Below are positions 55,560-63,542 of a DNA stretch of 64,000 nt, one piece after another. The notes under the pieces are model-generated. The model did no database searches. It was not told the DNA's origin and was given only the letters and a program-made list of their open reading frames with translations. This stretch comes from Flavobacteriaceae bacterium (lineage in GTDB: Bacteria; Bacteroidota; Bacteroidia; Flavobacteriales; Flavobacteriaceae). The DNA lies in assembly GCA_002721275.1 (NCBI GenBank), contig PBJZ01000012.1, positions 44,995-108,994 on the forward strand. Reading direction: 5' to 3'. Position numbers and translations under genes: made by a program. How positions within the stretch are numbered: the first letter of the stretch is position 1; each line of letters opens with the position of its first letter.

Positions 55560-56942
55560 ATGGGAAAATATTTTTTGAAACTTCCAAAAATGGGTGAAAG
55601 TGTTGCTGAGGCCACATTAATATCCTGGCTCAAGGATGTTGGGGACAATATAGATGTAGACGAGTCCGTAGTTGAGATCGCAACTGATAAGGTTGATTCG
55701 GATGTTCCTTCTGAGTTTCCTGGTAAGCTGATCGAAAAGCGCTTTAAAGTTAATGATGTTATAAAAGTTGGTGAGGTAATCGCAGTTATTGAAAGTGATG
55801 AAATAGCAAGTGAAATTAATCAAGAGCAAGAAAATTCTAATATTAAGACAGGGAATATTTTAAAAGTTGAACAGAATCAAAACAGTCCTGATACCCCAGA
55901 TCAAAATGAAATTGGTGATATCACAATTAAAAATAATGATGAAAAAGAAATATCAGAAATTACTTTTAATGCAGGTATTAAGACGCAGAAATTAATTGAT
56001 GAGGCAAAAGAAATTTCAAATTTCAATTTATCAAGTCAAAATAATTTTTTATCACCATTAGTCAAAAGTATAGTGAATAAAGAAAACTTATCAAAGAGCG
56101 AACTTTTGAACATTTCAGGAACAGGAAAAAATGGTAGGATTACCAAAAAAGATATCCTTGAGTATTTGAAAACTAGAGATTTTGCTTCAAATGGACAAAA
56201 ATTAAAACAACCAGACAATAAAATTATTGATTCTGATGATCAAATAATAAAAATGTCTAGAGTTTCCAAGCTCATTTCTAACCATATGATTAATAGCCAA
56301 AATACCTCGGCCCATGTTCAAGCATTTATTGAGGTTGATGTTACAAATTTGTGGAATTGGAGAGAAAAAATAAAACAGTCTTTTTTTGATAACAATAATG
56401 AGAAATTAACCTTTACACCCCTCTTTATACTTGCAGTGATTAAAGCTCTCCGTGAATTTCCAATTTTAAATAGTTCAATTGATGGAGACACGATCCACAA
56501 AAAACGAAATATTAATATAGGAATGGCGACAGCAATGGATGACGGAAATTTAATAGTGCCAGTAATTAAAAATGCAGATTATCTAAACTTGATTGGTTTA
56601 ACAAAAGCTGTAAACGATTTATCAGATAGAGCTAGAAAAAATAAATTACTACCCGATGAAGTCAAAGATGGTACTTACACGGTAAGTAATGTTGGAAATT
56701 TTGGTACTTTAATGGGGACGCCAATAATTAACCAACCGCAAGTAGGGATTCTAGCAGTTGGAATTATTAGAAAAGTTCCCTCTGTCATCGAAACGGATAA
56801 AGGTGACTACATTGCAATTAGAAAAAAATTAATTTTATCTCATAGTTTTGATCATAGAATCATAAATGGGGCAGTTGGAGGGAATTTTATTAAATATATT
56901 TCGGATTATCTCGAAAATTGGGACTTAAATTATTCTTTTTAA
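55560..56942 (+). CDS. 2-oxo acid dehydrogenase E2 component (dihydrolipoamide acyltransferase)
   Basis: 460 aa. It has a lipoyl domain with lipoylated K44 in TDKVDSD, a peripheral subunit-binding domain at about 160-200 (SPLVKSIVNKENLS, GTGKNGRITKKDILEYL) and a C-terminal catalytic domain. It moves acyl groups to CoA in a pyruvate, 2-oxoglutarate or branched-chain complex; the layout best fits the branched-chain type. The catalytic H432 is intact in SFDHRIING, but N436 replaces the Asp of the usual HxxxDG motif. E1 and E3 genes are not adjacent. Confidence 0.9.
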   Translation: MGKYFLKLPKMGESVAEATLISWLKDVGDNIDVDESVVEIATDKVDSDVPSEFPGKLIEKRFKVNDVIKVGEVIAVIESDEIASEINQEQENSNIKTGNILKVEQNQNSPDTPDQNEIGDITIKNNDEKEISEITFNAGIKTQKLIDEAKEISNFNLSSQNNFLSPLVKSIVNKENLSKSELLNISGTGKNGRITKKDILEYLKTRDFASNGQKLKQPDNKIIDSDDQIIKMSRVSKLISNHMINSQNTSAHVQAFIEVDVTNLWNWREKIKQSFFDNNNEKLTFTPLFILAVIKALREFPILNSSIDGDTIHKKRNINIGMATAMDDGNLIVPVIKNADYLNLIGLTKAVNDLSDRARKNKLLPDEVKDGTYTVSNVGNFGTLMGTPIINQPQVGILAVGIIRKVPSVIETDKGDYIAIRKKLILSHSFDHRIINGAVGGNFIKYISDYLENWDLNYSF

Positions 56943-56943
56943 A

Positions 56944-57726
56944 ATGAGGTTAAAAATTAAAAGACCCCTTTGTTTTTTCGATCTAGAAACAACAGGAATG
57001 AGTATTACAACCGACAGAATAGTTGAGATGGCTGTTATTAAATTACACATAGATGAAAAAGTAGAAAAAAAGGTATGGTTAATTAACCCAGAAATCCCAA
57101 TTCCTTTGGAAGTTTCTGCAATCCATGGTATAACTGATGAAATGGTTTCAAAAGCACCAACTTTCAAACAATTATCAAAATCGATTTATGATTTTATAAA
57201 AGGATGTGATTTAGCTGGTTATAATTCTGATAGATTTGATATACCCTTATTGATGGAGGAGTTCTTGAGATCTGAAATTGATTTTGAAACAAAAAATTTA
57301 AAAACAGTTGATGTTCAAACAATTTTTCATAAGATGGAGCAAAGAAATTTATCAGCTGCTTTAGAGTTTTACTGTAATAAAAAAATCGAAAAAGCACATT
57401 CTGCTGTTGTAGATACCCAGGCAACATTCGATGTTTTGATGGCCCAGTTAGAAAGATATGATAATTTGGAACCTAATATATCTTCTTTAAGTGATTTTAC
57501 AACAAGAAAAAAAAGTGCTGATTTCGCTGGATACATAATATATAATAAAGATGATGTAGAATGTTTTTCATTTGGAAAACATAAGGGGAAAACTGTTCAA
57601 GAAGTTCTTGAAAGAGAACCAGGATATTTTGGATGGTTGTTGAATGCAGACTTTCCTTTATACACAAAAAAAATTTTAACAAAGATAAGAGTTAGAAATA
57701 GTAACTTAAAAAATAAAGAACATTGA
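56944..57726 (+). CDS. DEDDh 3'-5' exonuclease (DNA polymerase III epsilon-like)
   Basis: 260 aa. The N-terminal exonuclease domain (1-170) has FFDLETTGM (D, E), GYNSDRFDIPLL and HSAVVDTQATFDVL (H, D), the complete DEDDh set. A C-terminal extension (about 195-245) with SFGKHKGKTVQEVLEREPGYFGWLL is a small domain also seen in exonuclease X-like and related proteins. It may act in proofreading or in DNA repair. It starts 1 base after the E2 stop and overlaps the FAH gene (TTGA). Confidence 0.88.
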   Translation: MRLKIKRPLCFFDLETTGMSITTDRIVEMAVIKLHIDEKVEKKVWLINPEIPIPLEVSAIHGITDEMVSKAPTFKQLSKSIYDFIKGCDLAGYNSDRFDIPLLMEEFLRSEIDFETKNLKTVDVQTIFHKMEQRNLSAALEFYCNKKIEKAHSAVVDTQATFDVLMAQLERYDNLEPNISSLSDFTTRKKSADFAGYIIYNKDDVECFSFGKHKGKTVQEVLEREPGYFGWLLNADFPLYTKKILTKIRVRNSNLKNKEH

Positions 57727-58334
57727 AAATTATATGTATTGGTAGGAATTATTTTGATCATATTAAAGAATTAAACAATCATAAGTCAAAGGAACCTTTG
57801 GTTTTTCTTAAACCTGACTCTTCAATAATACAAAAAAATAGCCCTTTTTTTATCCCTTCATTTTCAGAGAATATTCACCATGAGATTGAGATACTTGTGA
57901 AGATTTCTAAAGTAGGTAAATATATTGATAAAAAATTTGCTCATAAGTATTATGAGTATATATCTGTAGGGATTGATTTTACGGCTAGAGACATTCAAGA
58001 TGATTTAAGAAAAAAAGGATTTCCATGGGAAATATCTAAAAGTTTTGATAATTCTGCTTTGATAGGAAAATGGATGAGTAAATATGATATCGACGATATT
58101 AATAACATAAATTTTCATTTAACCAAAAACAGTGAAATCTGTCAAAATTCGAATTCATCAAAAATGATCTGGAAAATAGATGAAATTATATCTTATGTTT
58201 CTCAGTTCTTTACCCTCAAAATTGGAGATATTATTTTCACAGGAACACCCTCAGGAGTTGGTAAATTAAATGAAGATGATGTTTTAGAGGGCTATATTGA
58301 GAACTTTAAATGTTTTAATGTGAAAATTAAATAG
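57723..58334 (+). CDS. Fumarylacetoacetate hydrolase family protein
   Basis: 203 aa. FAH-type hydrolase/oxaloacetate decarboxylase fold: IICIGRNYFDHIKELN, HHEIEILVKISKVGK (metal-binding acids), GIDFTARDIQ and FTGTPSGVGKLNEDD. Relatives act on fumarylpyruvate, acylpyruvates or oxaloacetate; no pathway context is visible. The start is a TTG overlapping the TGA of the exonuclease gene by 3 bases; an ATG option is not present nearby. cinA follows after 3 bases. Confidence 0.85.
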   Translation: MKIICIGRNYFDHIKELNNHKSKEPLVFLKPDSSIIQKNSPFFIPSFSENIHHEIEILVKISKVGKYIDKKFAHKYYEYISVGIDFTARDIQDDLRKKGFPWEISKSFDNSALIGKWMSKYDIDDINNINFHLTKNSEICQNSNSSKMIWKIDEIISYVSQFFTLKIGDIIFTGTPSGVGKLNEDDVLEGYIENFKCFNVKIK

Positions 58335-58337
58335 ATT

Positions 58338-59603
58338 ATGCTTGCTGAGATAATCAATATTGGTGATGAAATTCTTATTGGTCAAATAGTAAATACAAAT
58401 GGTGCTTTTCTTTCCAAAGAGCTAAGTTCAATTGGATTCAAAATTTCTAAAATAATTTCAATTTCTGATAAAAAAGAAGATATAATCGAAACTATTGAAA
58501 GATCAAGGAAAAGTTCAGATTTAATAATTATTACTGGTGGTTTGGGACCAACAAACGATGATATAACTAAGCATACATTGACAGCTTATTTTAAAGATAA
58601 ACTTATTCGTAATAATAAAATTCAAAGCCATATTGAAGCTTTATTTAAAAAATTTATTACCACACCAATTGTTAAAATGAATATTGATCAAGCATTATTA
58701 CCATCGAAAGCAAAAATTTTTAGAAATGAATATGGAACAGCATCTGGAATGTGGTTTTCTGAGAATGATATTGATATAATTTCACTACCTGGAGTTCCTT
58801 ATGAAATGAAAGCACTAATGATCGACTCGATTTTACCACAGCTAAAAATAAAATTCAAAAGACCGTTTATTTATAATAAAACACTTTTGACATATGGACT
58901 GGGAGAGAGTGCAATAGCTGAGAGGATAAGTGAATGGGAAAATAAGCTTCCAAAACATCTAAAGTTTGCATACTTACCAAGTCTAGGTAGGGTTAGACTT
59001 AGACTTTCATTATCCGGAGAAAATAAAATGGTTGTCAAAAGTGAGGTTAATAAATACGTATTAACTCTAAAAAAATTGATACAAGACATCTATGTTGGTG
59101 AAGAAGATGACGGTTCAATTGAGTATCATATTGCAAAAATATTAACTGAAAATCGTAAATCAATATCCTTTGCAGAAAGTTGTACTGGAGGTTTGGTTTC
59201 AGCGAGAATTACAGCAATTCCAGGAGCATCAAAATTTTATAAAGGCGGTCTGGTTGCGTATTCAAATCAAATTAAATCTTCAATTCTTAATATCCCTGAC
59301 AAATTCATTGAAGTTAATGGAGCGGTTAGTTCAAAAGTTGCTGAACTAATGGCTATTAACATAAAAAAAAATTATAATACAGACTATTCAATAGCGACAA
59401 CAGGTAACGCAGGTCCTACCTCAGGGGACTTAAAATCAAAAGTTGGACATGTTTATATTGCAATTGCCACCCCATCAAATGTTTTTGTTAATTTTTTCAA
59501 AATGGGAAATCACCGAGAGAGGGTAGTTGAAAAAACAGTAAATAAGGCCTTTGAAATTCTACTTAAAATATTAAAAAATGAGTACAATTATAATATTGAA
59601 TAA
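58338..59603 (+). CDS. cinA: CinA family competence/damage-inducible protein
   Basis: 421 aa. It joins an N-terminal molybdopterin-binding-like (COG1058) domain with EIINIGDEILIGQIVNTN and GGLGPTNDDITK, and a C-terminal nicotinamide-nucleotide amidase (PncC) domain with SCTGGLVSARITAIPGASKFYKGG and SIATTGNAGPT. Functions in NMN recycling and ADP-ribose hydrolysis in characterised relatives. The gene is preceded by an FAH gene and followed by the L28 promoter. Confidence 0.92.
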   Translation: MLAEIINIGDEILIGQIVNTNGAFLSKELSSIGFKISKIISISDKKEDIIETIERSRKSSDLIIITGGLGPTNDDITKHTLTAYFKDKLIRNNKIQSHIEALFKKFITTPIVKMNIDQALLPSKAKIFRNEYGTASGMWFSENDIDIISLPGVPYEMKALMIDSILPQLKIKFKRPFIYNKTLLTYGLGESAIAERISEWENKLPKHLKFAYLPSLGRVRLRLSLSGENKMVVKSEVNKYVLTLKKLIQDIYVGEEDDGSIEYHIAKILTENRKSISFAESCTGGLVSARITAIPGASKFYKGGLVAYSNQIKSSILNIPDKFIEVNGAVSSKVAELMAINIKKNYNTDYSIATTGNAGPTSGDLKSKVGHVYIAIATPSNVFVNFFKMGNHRERVVEKTVNKAFEILLKILKNEYNYNIE

Positions 59604-59605
59604 GT

Positions 59606-59635
59606 TTTGTAACTAAACAAAAAAATGTAAATTTG
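59606..59635 (+). promoter_or_regulatory. Predicted rpmB promoter with both elements
   Basis: A TTTG (59606-59609) and TAAATTTG (59628-59635), followed by CA, are separated by 18 bases, which fits the Bacteroidetes -33/-7 promoter well. The box ends 30 bases before the L28 ATG. The best-formed promoter in the window. Confidence 0.6.
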
Positions 59636-59664
59636 CATCCAATTTATTTTAAGTTTTTTACTTA

Positions 59665-59901
59665 ATGTCAAAAGTTTGTAACATAAGCGGTAAAAGAGTG
59701 ATGTTTGGAAATAACAGATCTAAAGCTATGAATAAAACTCGTCGAAGATTTAATATAAATCTAGTCAGAAAGCGTTTTTATATACCTGAGGAAGATCGAT
59801 GGGTTACCTTAAATATCAAAGCATCTGTTTTGAAAACGATCAATAAAAACGGCATTTATGCAGTTTTAAAGCGAGCTCAAGAAAAAGGCCAACTTAAATA
59901 G
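59665..59901 (+). CDS. rpmB: 50S ribosomal protein L28
   Basis: 78 aa. Opens with [28 protein letters not shown], the standard bL28 start. It binds 23S rRNA close to the E site. First gene of the rpmB-rpmG-DUF4295-ftsY cluster conserved in Bacteroidetes. Confidence 0.97.
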   Translation: MSKVCNISGKRVMFGNNRSKAMNKTRRRFNINLVRKRFYIPEEDRWVTLNIKASVLKTINKNGIYAVLKRAQEKGQLK

Positions 59902-59908
59902 TATAACT

Positions 59909-60091
59909 ATGGCAAAAAAAGGAAACAGGGTACAGGTAGTATTAGAGTGTACAGAGCACAAGAGTTCAGGAAAGCCTGGTACTTCAAGATACATCACTAC
60001 TAAAAATAAAAAGAATTCTCCCGATAGGTTAGAAATTAAAAAATTTAATCCCATCCTTAAGAAGATGACTCTACATAAAGAAATTAAGTAA
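59909..60091 (+). CDS. rpmG: 50S ribosomal protein L33
   Basis: 60 aa. [26 protein letters not shown] is the bL33 pattern of Bacteroidetes. Only one cysteine is present, so it is the zinc-free (C-) form. It lies 7 bases after L28 and 3 before the DUF4295 gene. Confidence 0.96.
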   Translation: MAKKGNRVQVVLECTEHKSSGKPGTSRYITTKNKKNSPDRLEIKKFNPILKKMTLHKEIK

Positions 60092-60094
60092 GTT

Positions 60095-60493
60095 ATGGCA
60101 AAGAAATCAGTAGCATCGCTCCAAACAGGTTCAAAAAGGTTGACAAAAGCAATAAAGATGCAAAAAAAAGATGGGTCTGATTCTTACAGCTTTGTTGAAA
60201 AAATTATTGACCCAAAATTTGCTAAAGACTGGCTAGCTGGTAAACCCATCCTTTCTCAACAGATAACGCCTAAGACAAATGATCCTATCACCGAAAAAAA
60301 ATCTGTTGCGAATGATGAACCTCTTACAGAAAAAAATGCCGCAAAAGAACAAATTTCAGTTGTAGATGAAAAGGTAGATGACAAACTATCACAAGAAAAT
60401 GATGTGATAGAGGAAAAGCCAATTGTTGAAGAAACGACAACAGACAAAAAGTCTGTCGAAGATGATAAGGGCGATCAAAATAATACTAATTAG
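60095..60493 (+). CDS. DUF4295 family protein (bL38-like ribosomal protein) with an unusual acidic tail
   Basis: 132 aa. The first ~48 residues (AKKSVASLQTGSKRLTKAIKM, then SYSFVEKIIDPKF) match DUF4295, normally about 50 aa, the small protein reported as ribosomal protein bL38 in Flavobacterium. Residues ~50-132 are an added low-complexity tail of about 83 residues, dominated by Glu, Asp, Lys, Thr, Val and Ser, with repeated TEKK/TDKKSV segments. No frameshift or second domain is visible and the stop is single, so the tail is part of the frame. Located before ftsY, whose product also has a long polar extension. Confidence 0.8.
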   Translation: MAKKSVASLQTGSKRLTKAIKMQKKDGSDSYSFVEKIIDPKFAKDWLAGKPILSQQITPKTNDPITEKKSVANDEPLTEKNAAKEQISVVDEKVDDKLSQENDVIEEKPIVEETTTDKKSVEDDKGDQNNTN

Positions 60494-60599
60494 TCATTCC
60501 ACTATTTATCACTTTCCAATAATATCCGTAATGTAAAGTAGATATTGTCCATTGTAATTAAAAGTTTACTTTTACAATAATATTAAAGCATAATGGATA

Positions 60600-61841
60600 A
60601 TGGGTATTTTTAAATCGATTAAATCTTTTTTTACAGGAGATGAAAGTGAAAAAAAATCCGTAGAAAAAAAAGAGTTAAATATTGATAAATCTCAGTCTAA
60701 AAAAAAGACAAAAAAATCAGTATCTAAAAAAAAATTAGATCTTCCTAAAAAAGAATTTTTAAAAGAAAAATCCAAAAAGGTTTCAACTCGAGAACCTCTG
60801 AAAAAGAAAGTTCCTAAACTAGGATCAGTTCCCAAAGTAGATCCAGTTCCTGAACCAGGATCAGTAAATAAAGCAGATCCAGTTTTAGAGCCAGAGCAAA
60901 TTTCCAAACTAGATTATGATATACAATCTACTGACAGTTTGGATAAGGGATTAGAGAAAACAAAAAAATCATTTTTTTCGAAGTTGGGTAATCTTTTTAT
61001 TGGAAAAAATAAGGTTGATTCAGACACTCTAGATGAATTAGAGGAGGTCCTTATTACATCAGATGTGGGAGTTGATACAACTATTAAAATAATAGAAAAT
61101 ATAGAAAGTAGAGTTGCAAATGATAAATATGTTGGTAAAAAAGAACTAAATGCCATACTGAAAGAGGAGATTTCAAAAATTCTCATTGATGTCAATTCTG
61201 ATATAAATTCTGATTCGTCAACTGATTTTAAACCTTATGTTATAATGGTTGTTGGTGTTAATGGTGTAGGTAAAACAACTACAATTGGAAAATTAGCACA
61301 TGCCTATAAAAATAAAGGAAAAAAGGTAATACTTGGGGCTTCAGACACATTCAGAGCAGCAGCAATAGAACAACTTCAAATTTGGGCGGATAGAGTTGGG
61401 GTGAAATTAGTCAAACAACAAATGGGCAGTGATCCAGCATCAGTTGCCTTTGATACACTTAAATCTGCTAAATCTCAACAAGCTGATGTTGTTATAATAG
61501 ATACTGCTGGTAGATTACACAACAAAGTGAATTTAATGAATGAACTTGCAAAAATTAAGAGAGTAATGCATAAAATTATTCCAAACTCTCCCCATGAAGT
61601 ACTTTTGATTCTAGATGGATCTACTGGTCAAAATGCGTTTGAACAAGCAAAACAGTTTTCATCCGCAACTGATATTTCTTCTATGGCTATAACAAAGCTA
61701 GATGGCACTGCTAAAGGAGGAGTAGTTTTGGGGATTTCCCATCAATTTAAAATTCCTGTAAAATATATCGGAATTGGAGAGAAAATTGAAGACTTAAGGT
61801 ATTTTGATCCTAAATCTTTTGTAGAGTCTTTTTTTAGATAA
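60600..61841 (+). CDS. ftsY: Signal recognition particle receptor FtsY, with extended N-terminal region
   Basis: 413 aa; Bacteroidetes FtsY is usually near 320. The NG domain starts about residue 113 (SLDKGLEKTKKSFFSKLG) and has GVNGVGKTTTIGKLAHAY (G1), DTFRAAAIEQL, DTAGRLHNK and TKLDGTAKGG. It docks SRP-ribosome complexes at the membrane. The first 112 residues form a Lys/Ser/Pro-rich linker with a basic block at 34-70 and two 12-residue repeats (GSVPKVDPVPEP, GSVNKADPVLEP) at 75-98. The start ATG at 60600 is favoured by position; a short 6-codon ATG frame just before it is in another register. Confidence 0.93.
   Translation: MGIFKSIKSFFTGDESEKKSVEKKELNIDKSQSKKKTKKSVSKKKLDLPKKEFLKEKSKKVSTREPLKKKVPKLGSVPKVDPVPEPGSVNKADPVLEPEQISKLDYDIQSTDSLDKGLEKTKKSFFSKLGNLFIGKNKVDSDTLDELEEVLITSDVGVDTTIKIIENIESRVANDKYVGKKELNAILKEEISKILIDVNSDINSDSSTDFKPYVIMVVGVNGVGKTTTIGKLAHAYKNKGKKVILGASDTFRAAAIEQLQIWADRVGVKLVKQQMGSDPASVAFDTLKSAKSQQADVVIIDTAGRLHNKVNLMNELAKIKRVMHKIIPNSPHEVLLILDGSTGQNAFEQAKQFSSATDISSMAITKLDGTAKGGVVLGISHQFKIPVKYIGIGEKIEDLRYFDPKSFVESFFR
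60822..60893 (+). repeat. 36-bp tandem repeat (two copies) in ftsY
   Basis: Two imperfect copies of a 36-base unit (60822-60857 and 60858-60893) sharing GGATCAGT and GCAGATCCAGTT-type blocks. They encode the 12-residue repeats in the FtsY linker and are in frame, so copy-number change would alter linker length without breaking the gene. Confidence 0.8.
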
Positions 61842-61874
61842 TATTGTAATATATCTTTATGAAAAATCCTTATT

Positions 61875-63479
61875 ATGAGGGCATATAAAATTCCATTTAA
61901 TTCTTTAAAAATATTTTCAAATTTAATTGAAGATTACTTAAAAGAAAATAACATACTAAAGTCATTTATTACATCTTATCCTAGTCTTGAATCAATATCT
62001 AATTTCTCTGAAACCAAATTAAAAAATTATCCAAGTGGCAATAGGGTAAAACTAAATGAGGTTTTAAGAGATCAATATTCAGAAATCAATTGTTCTGAGA
62101 AAGTAAATAATAATCTAAATTTATTATCAAAGTATAATTCAGTAACAATAACAACTGGTCACCAATTGAGTTTAATGACTGGACCGCTTTATTTTATTTA
62201 CAAAATAGTTAGTGTAATAAAGTTGACTAATCAATTAAACAAAAAGAAAAATGGTTACAGATATATTCCTGTTTTTTGGCTTGCCTCTGAGGATCACGAT
62301 TTTGAAGAAATCAGAAGTTTTTATTACAAGAAAAAAATTATATCATGGCAACAATCCAAATCAGGTGCTGTAGGAGAATTAACATTAGAAAAATTAGATT
62401 GCTTAAGATTGTTTATGGACCACGAGCTTGGAGATTCAGAATCCTCGAAATCCATCAAAAAATTGATTGAAGAATCTTACTTATCTAGTAACACTCTTGC
62501 AGAAGCAACCTTTAAATTAGTCAATAGTCTTTTTTCGAGATATGGACTAATAGTATTAGACCCAAACTCAAAAAAATTAAAGGAGCTGGCAATTAATTAT
62601 TTTAAGAATGAGTTACTTGATCAAAGTTGTAATAAATTCGTAAATATTCAAACAAATAAAATAAAAGAAGCTTATGACTTTTCCTATAAACCTCAAGTTA
62701 ACCCCAGAGAAATCAATCTTTTTTATTTAAACAACGGTAAAAGAAAGCGAATTATAAAATCTAAAAATGGATTTAAATTAATTGGTTCTTCTAAGGAATT
62801 TAGTTCTTCATCAATTATAAATGAACTATTGAATTTTCCAAATAGATTTTCTCCAAACGTTTTGATGCGCCCACTTTTTCAGGAAATAATTTTACCAAAT
62901 GTCTCATATGTTGGTGGTGGGGCTGAAATAGCATACTGGTTACAGTTAAAGAATCTTTTTGAATTTCAAAAAATCCCATTCCCTATTTTACTTATTAGAG
63001 ATTCATGCTTATTAGTTTCTTCTCAAAATCTAAAAAAACTCAAAAAACTCAAAATTTCCACGGTTGATCTATTTAAAGGAAAGGAATTAATAAAAAAAAA
63101 TCTTACACTTAATATGTCCAAAATCAATATGGATCTTCAGTTTCTCAAGTCTAAACTCGATTCACAGTTTAAATATTTAGAGGAGTTGGTAAGTAAGACC
63201 GATTCATCCTTTTCTGGTGCTGTTAGAGCTCAAAAAGCCAAACAATATAAAGGTATAGATAAATTAGAAAAACGTCTTTTAAAAGCTCAAAAAAGAAAGC
63301 TAAATGATGAGATTATGAGTTTCGAAAAAATTCATAATATCTTATTTCCTAATGAAAAGCTTCAGGAACGAATTGAAAACTTTTTTGAATACTATGATCA
63401 AATAGGTGACGATCTTATCCCTCAACTAATTGAAAATTTTGATCCAATAAATAAATCCTTAACAATTTTAGAGTATTAA
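61875..63479 (+). CDS. bshC: Bacillithiol biosynthesis cysteine-adding enzyme BshC
   Basis: 534 aa. It adds cysteine to glucosaminyl-malate, the last step of bacillithiol synthesis. TTGHQLSLMTGPLYFIYKI and WLASEDHDFEEI are hallmark motifs (the latter with HxH-like H-D); the C-terminal coiled coil (about 420-500) is typical. BshA and BshB are not in the window. Bacillithiol is used by many Bacteroidetes as a low-molecular-weight thiol. The gene stands 33 bases after ftsY. Confidence 0.93.
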   Translation: MRAYKIPFNSLKIFSNLIEDYLKENNILKSFITSYPSLESISNFSETKLKNYPSGNRVKLNEVLRDQYSEINCSEKVNNNLNLLSKYNSVTITTGHQLSLMTGPLYFIYKIVSVIKLTNQLNKKKNGYRYIPVFWLASEDHDFEEIRSFYYKKKIISWQQSKSGAVGELTLEKLDCLRLFMDHELGDSESSKSIKKLIEESYLSSNTLAEATFKLVNSLFSRYGLIVLDPNSKKLKELAINYFKNELLDQSCNKFVNIQTNKIKEAYDFSYKPQVNPREINLFYLNNGKRKRIIKSKNGFKLIGSSKEFSSSSIINELLNFPNRFSPNVLMRPLFQEIILPNVSYVGGGAEIAYWLQLKNLFEFQKIPFPILLIRDSCLLVSSQNLKKLKKLKISTVDLFKGKELIKKNLTLNMSKINMDLQFLKSKLDSQFKYLEELVSKTDSSFSGAVRAQKAKQYKGIDKLEKRLLKAQKRKLNDEIMSFEKIHNILFPNEKLQERIENFFEYYDQIGDDLIPQLIENFDPINKSLTILEY

Positions 63480-63542
63480 AACGATTTTTTTCATAAGTAT
63501 TATTTAAATTTTTCAGCATGATAAATAATTGTATTTTTACCT

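Noticed and set aside
60593-60613. Six-codon ATG frame overlapping the ftsY start
   Set aside because: Could be a translational coupling element, but nothing beyond chance supports it.
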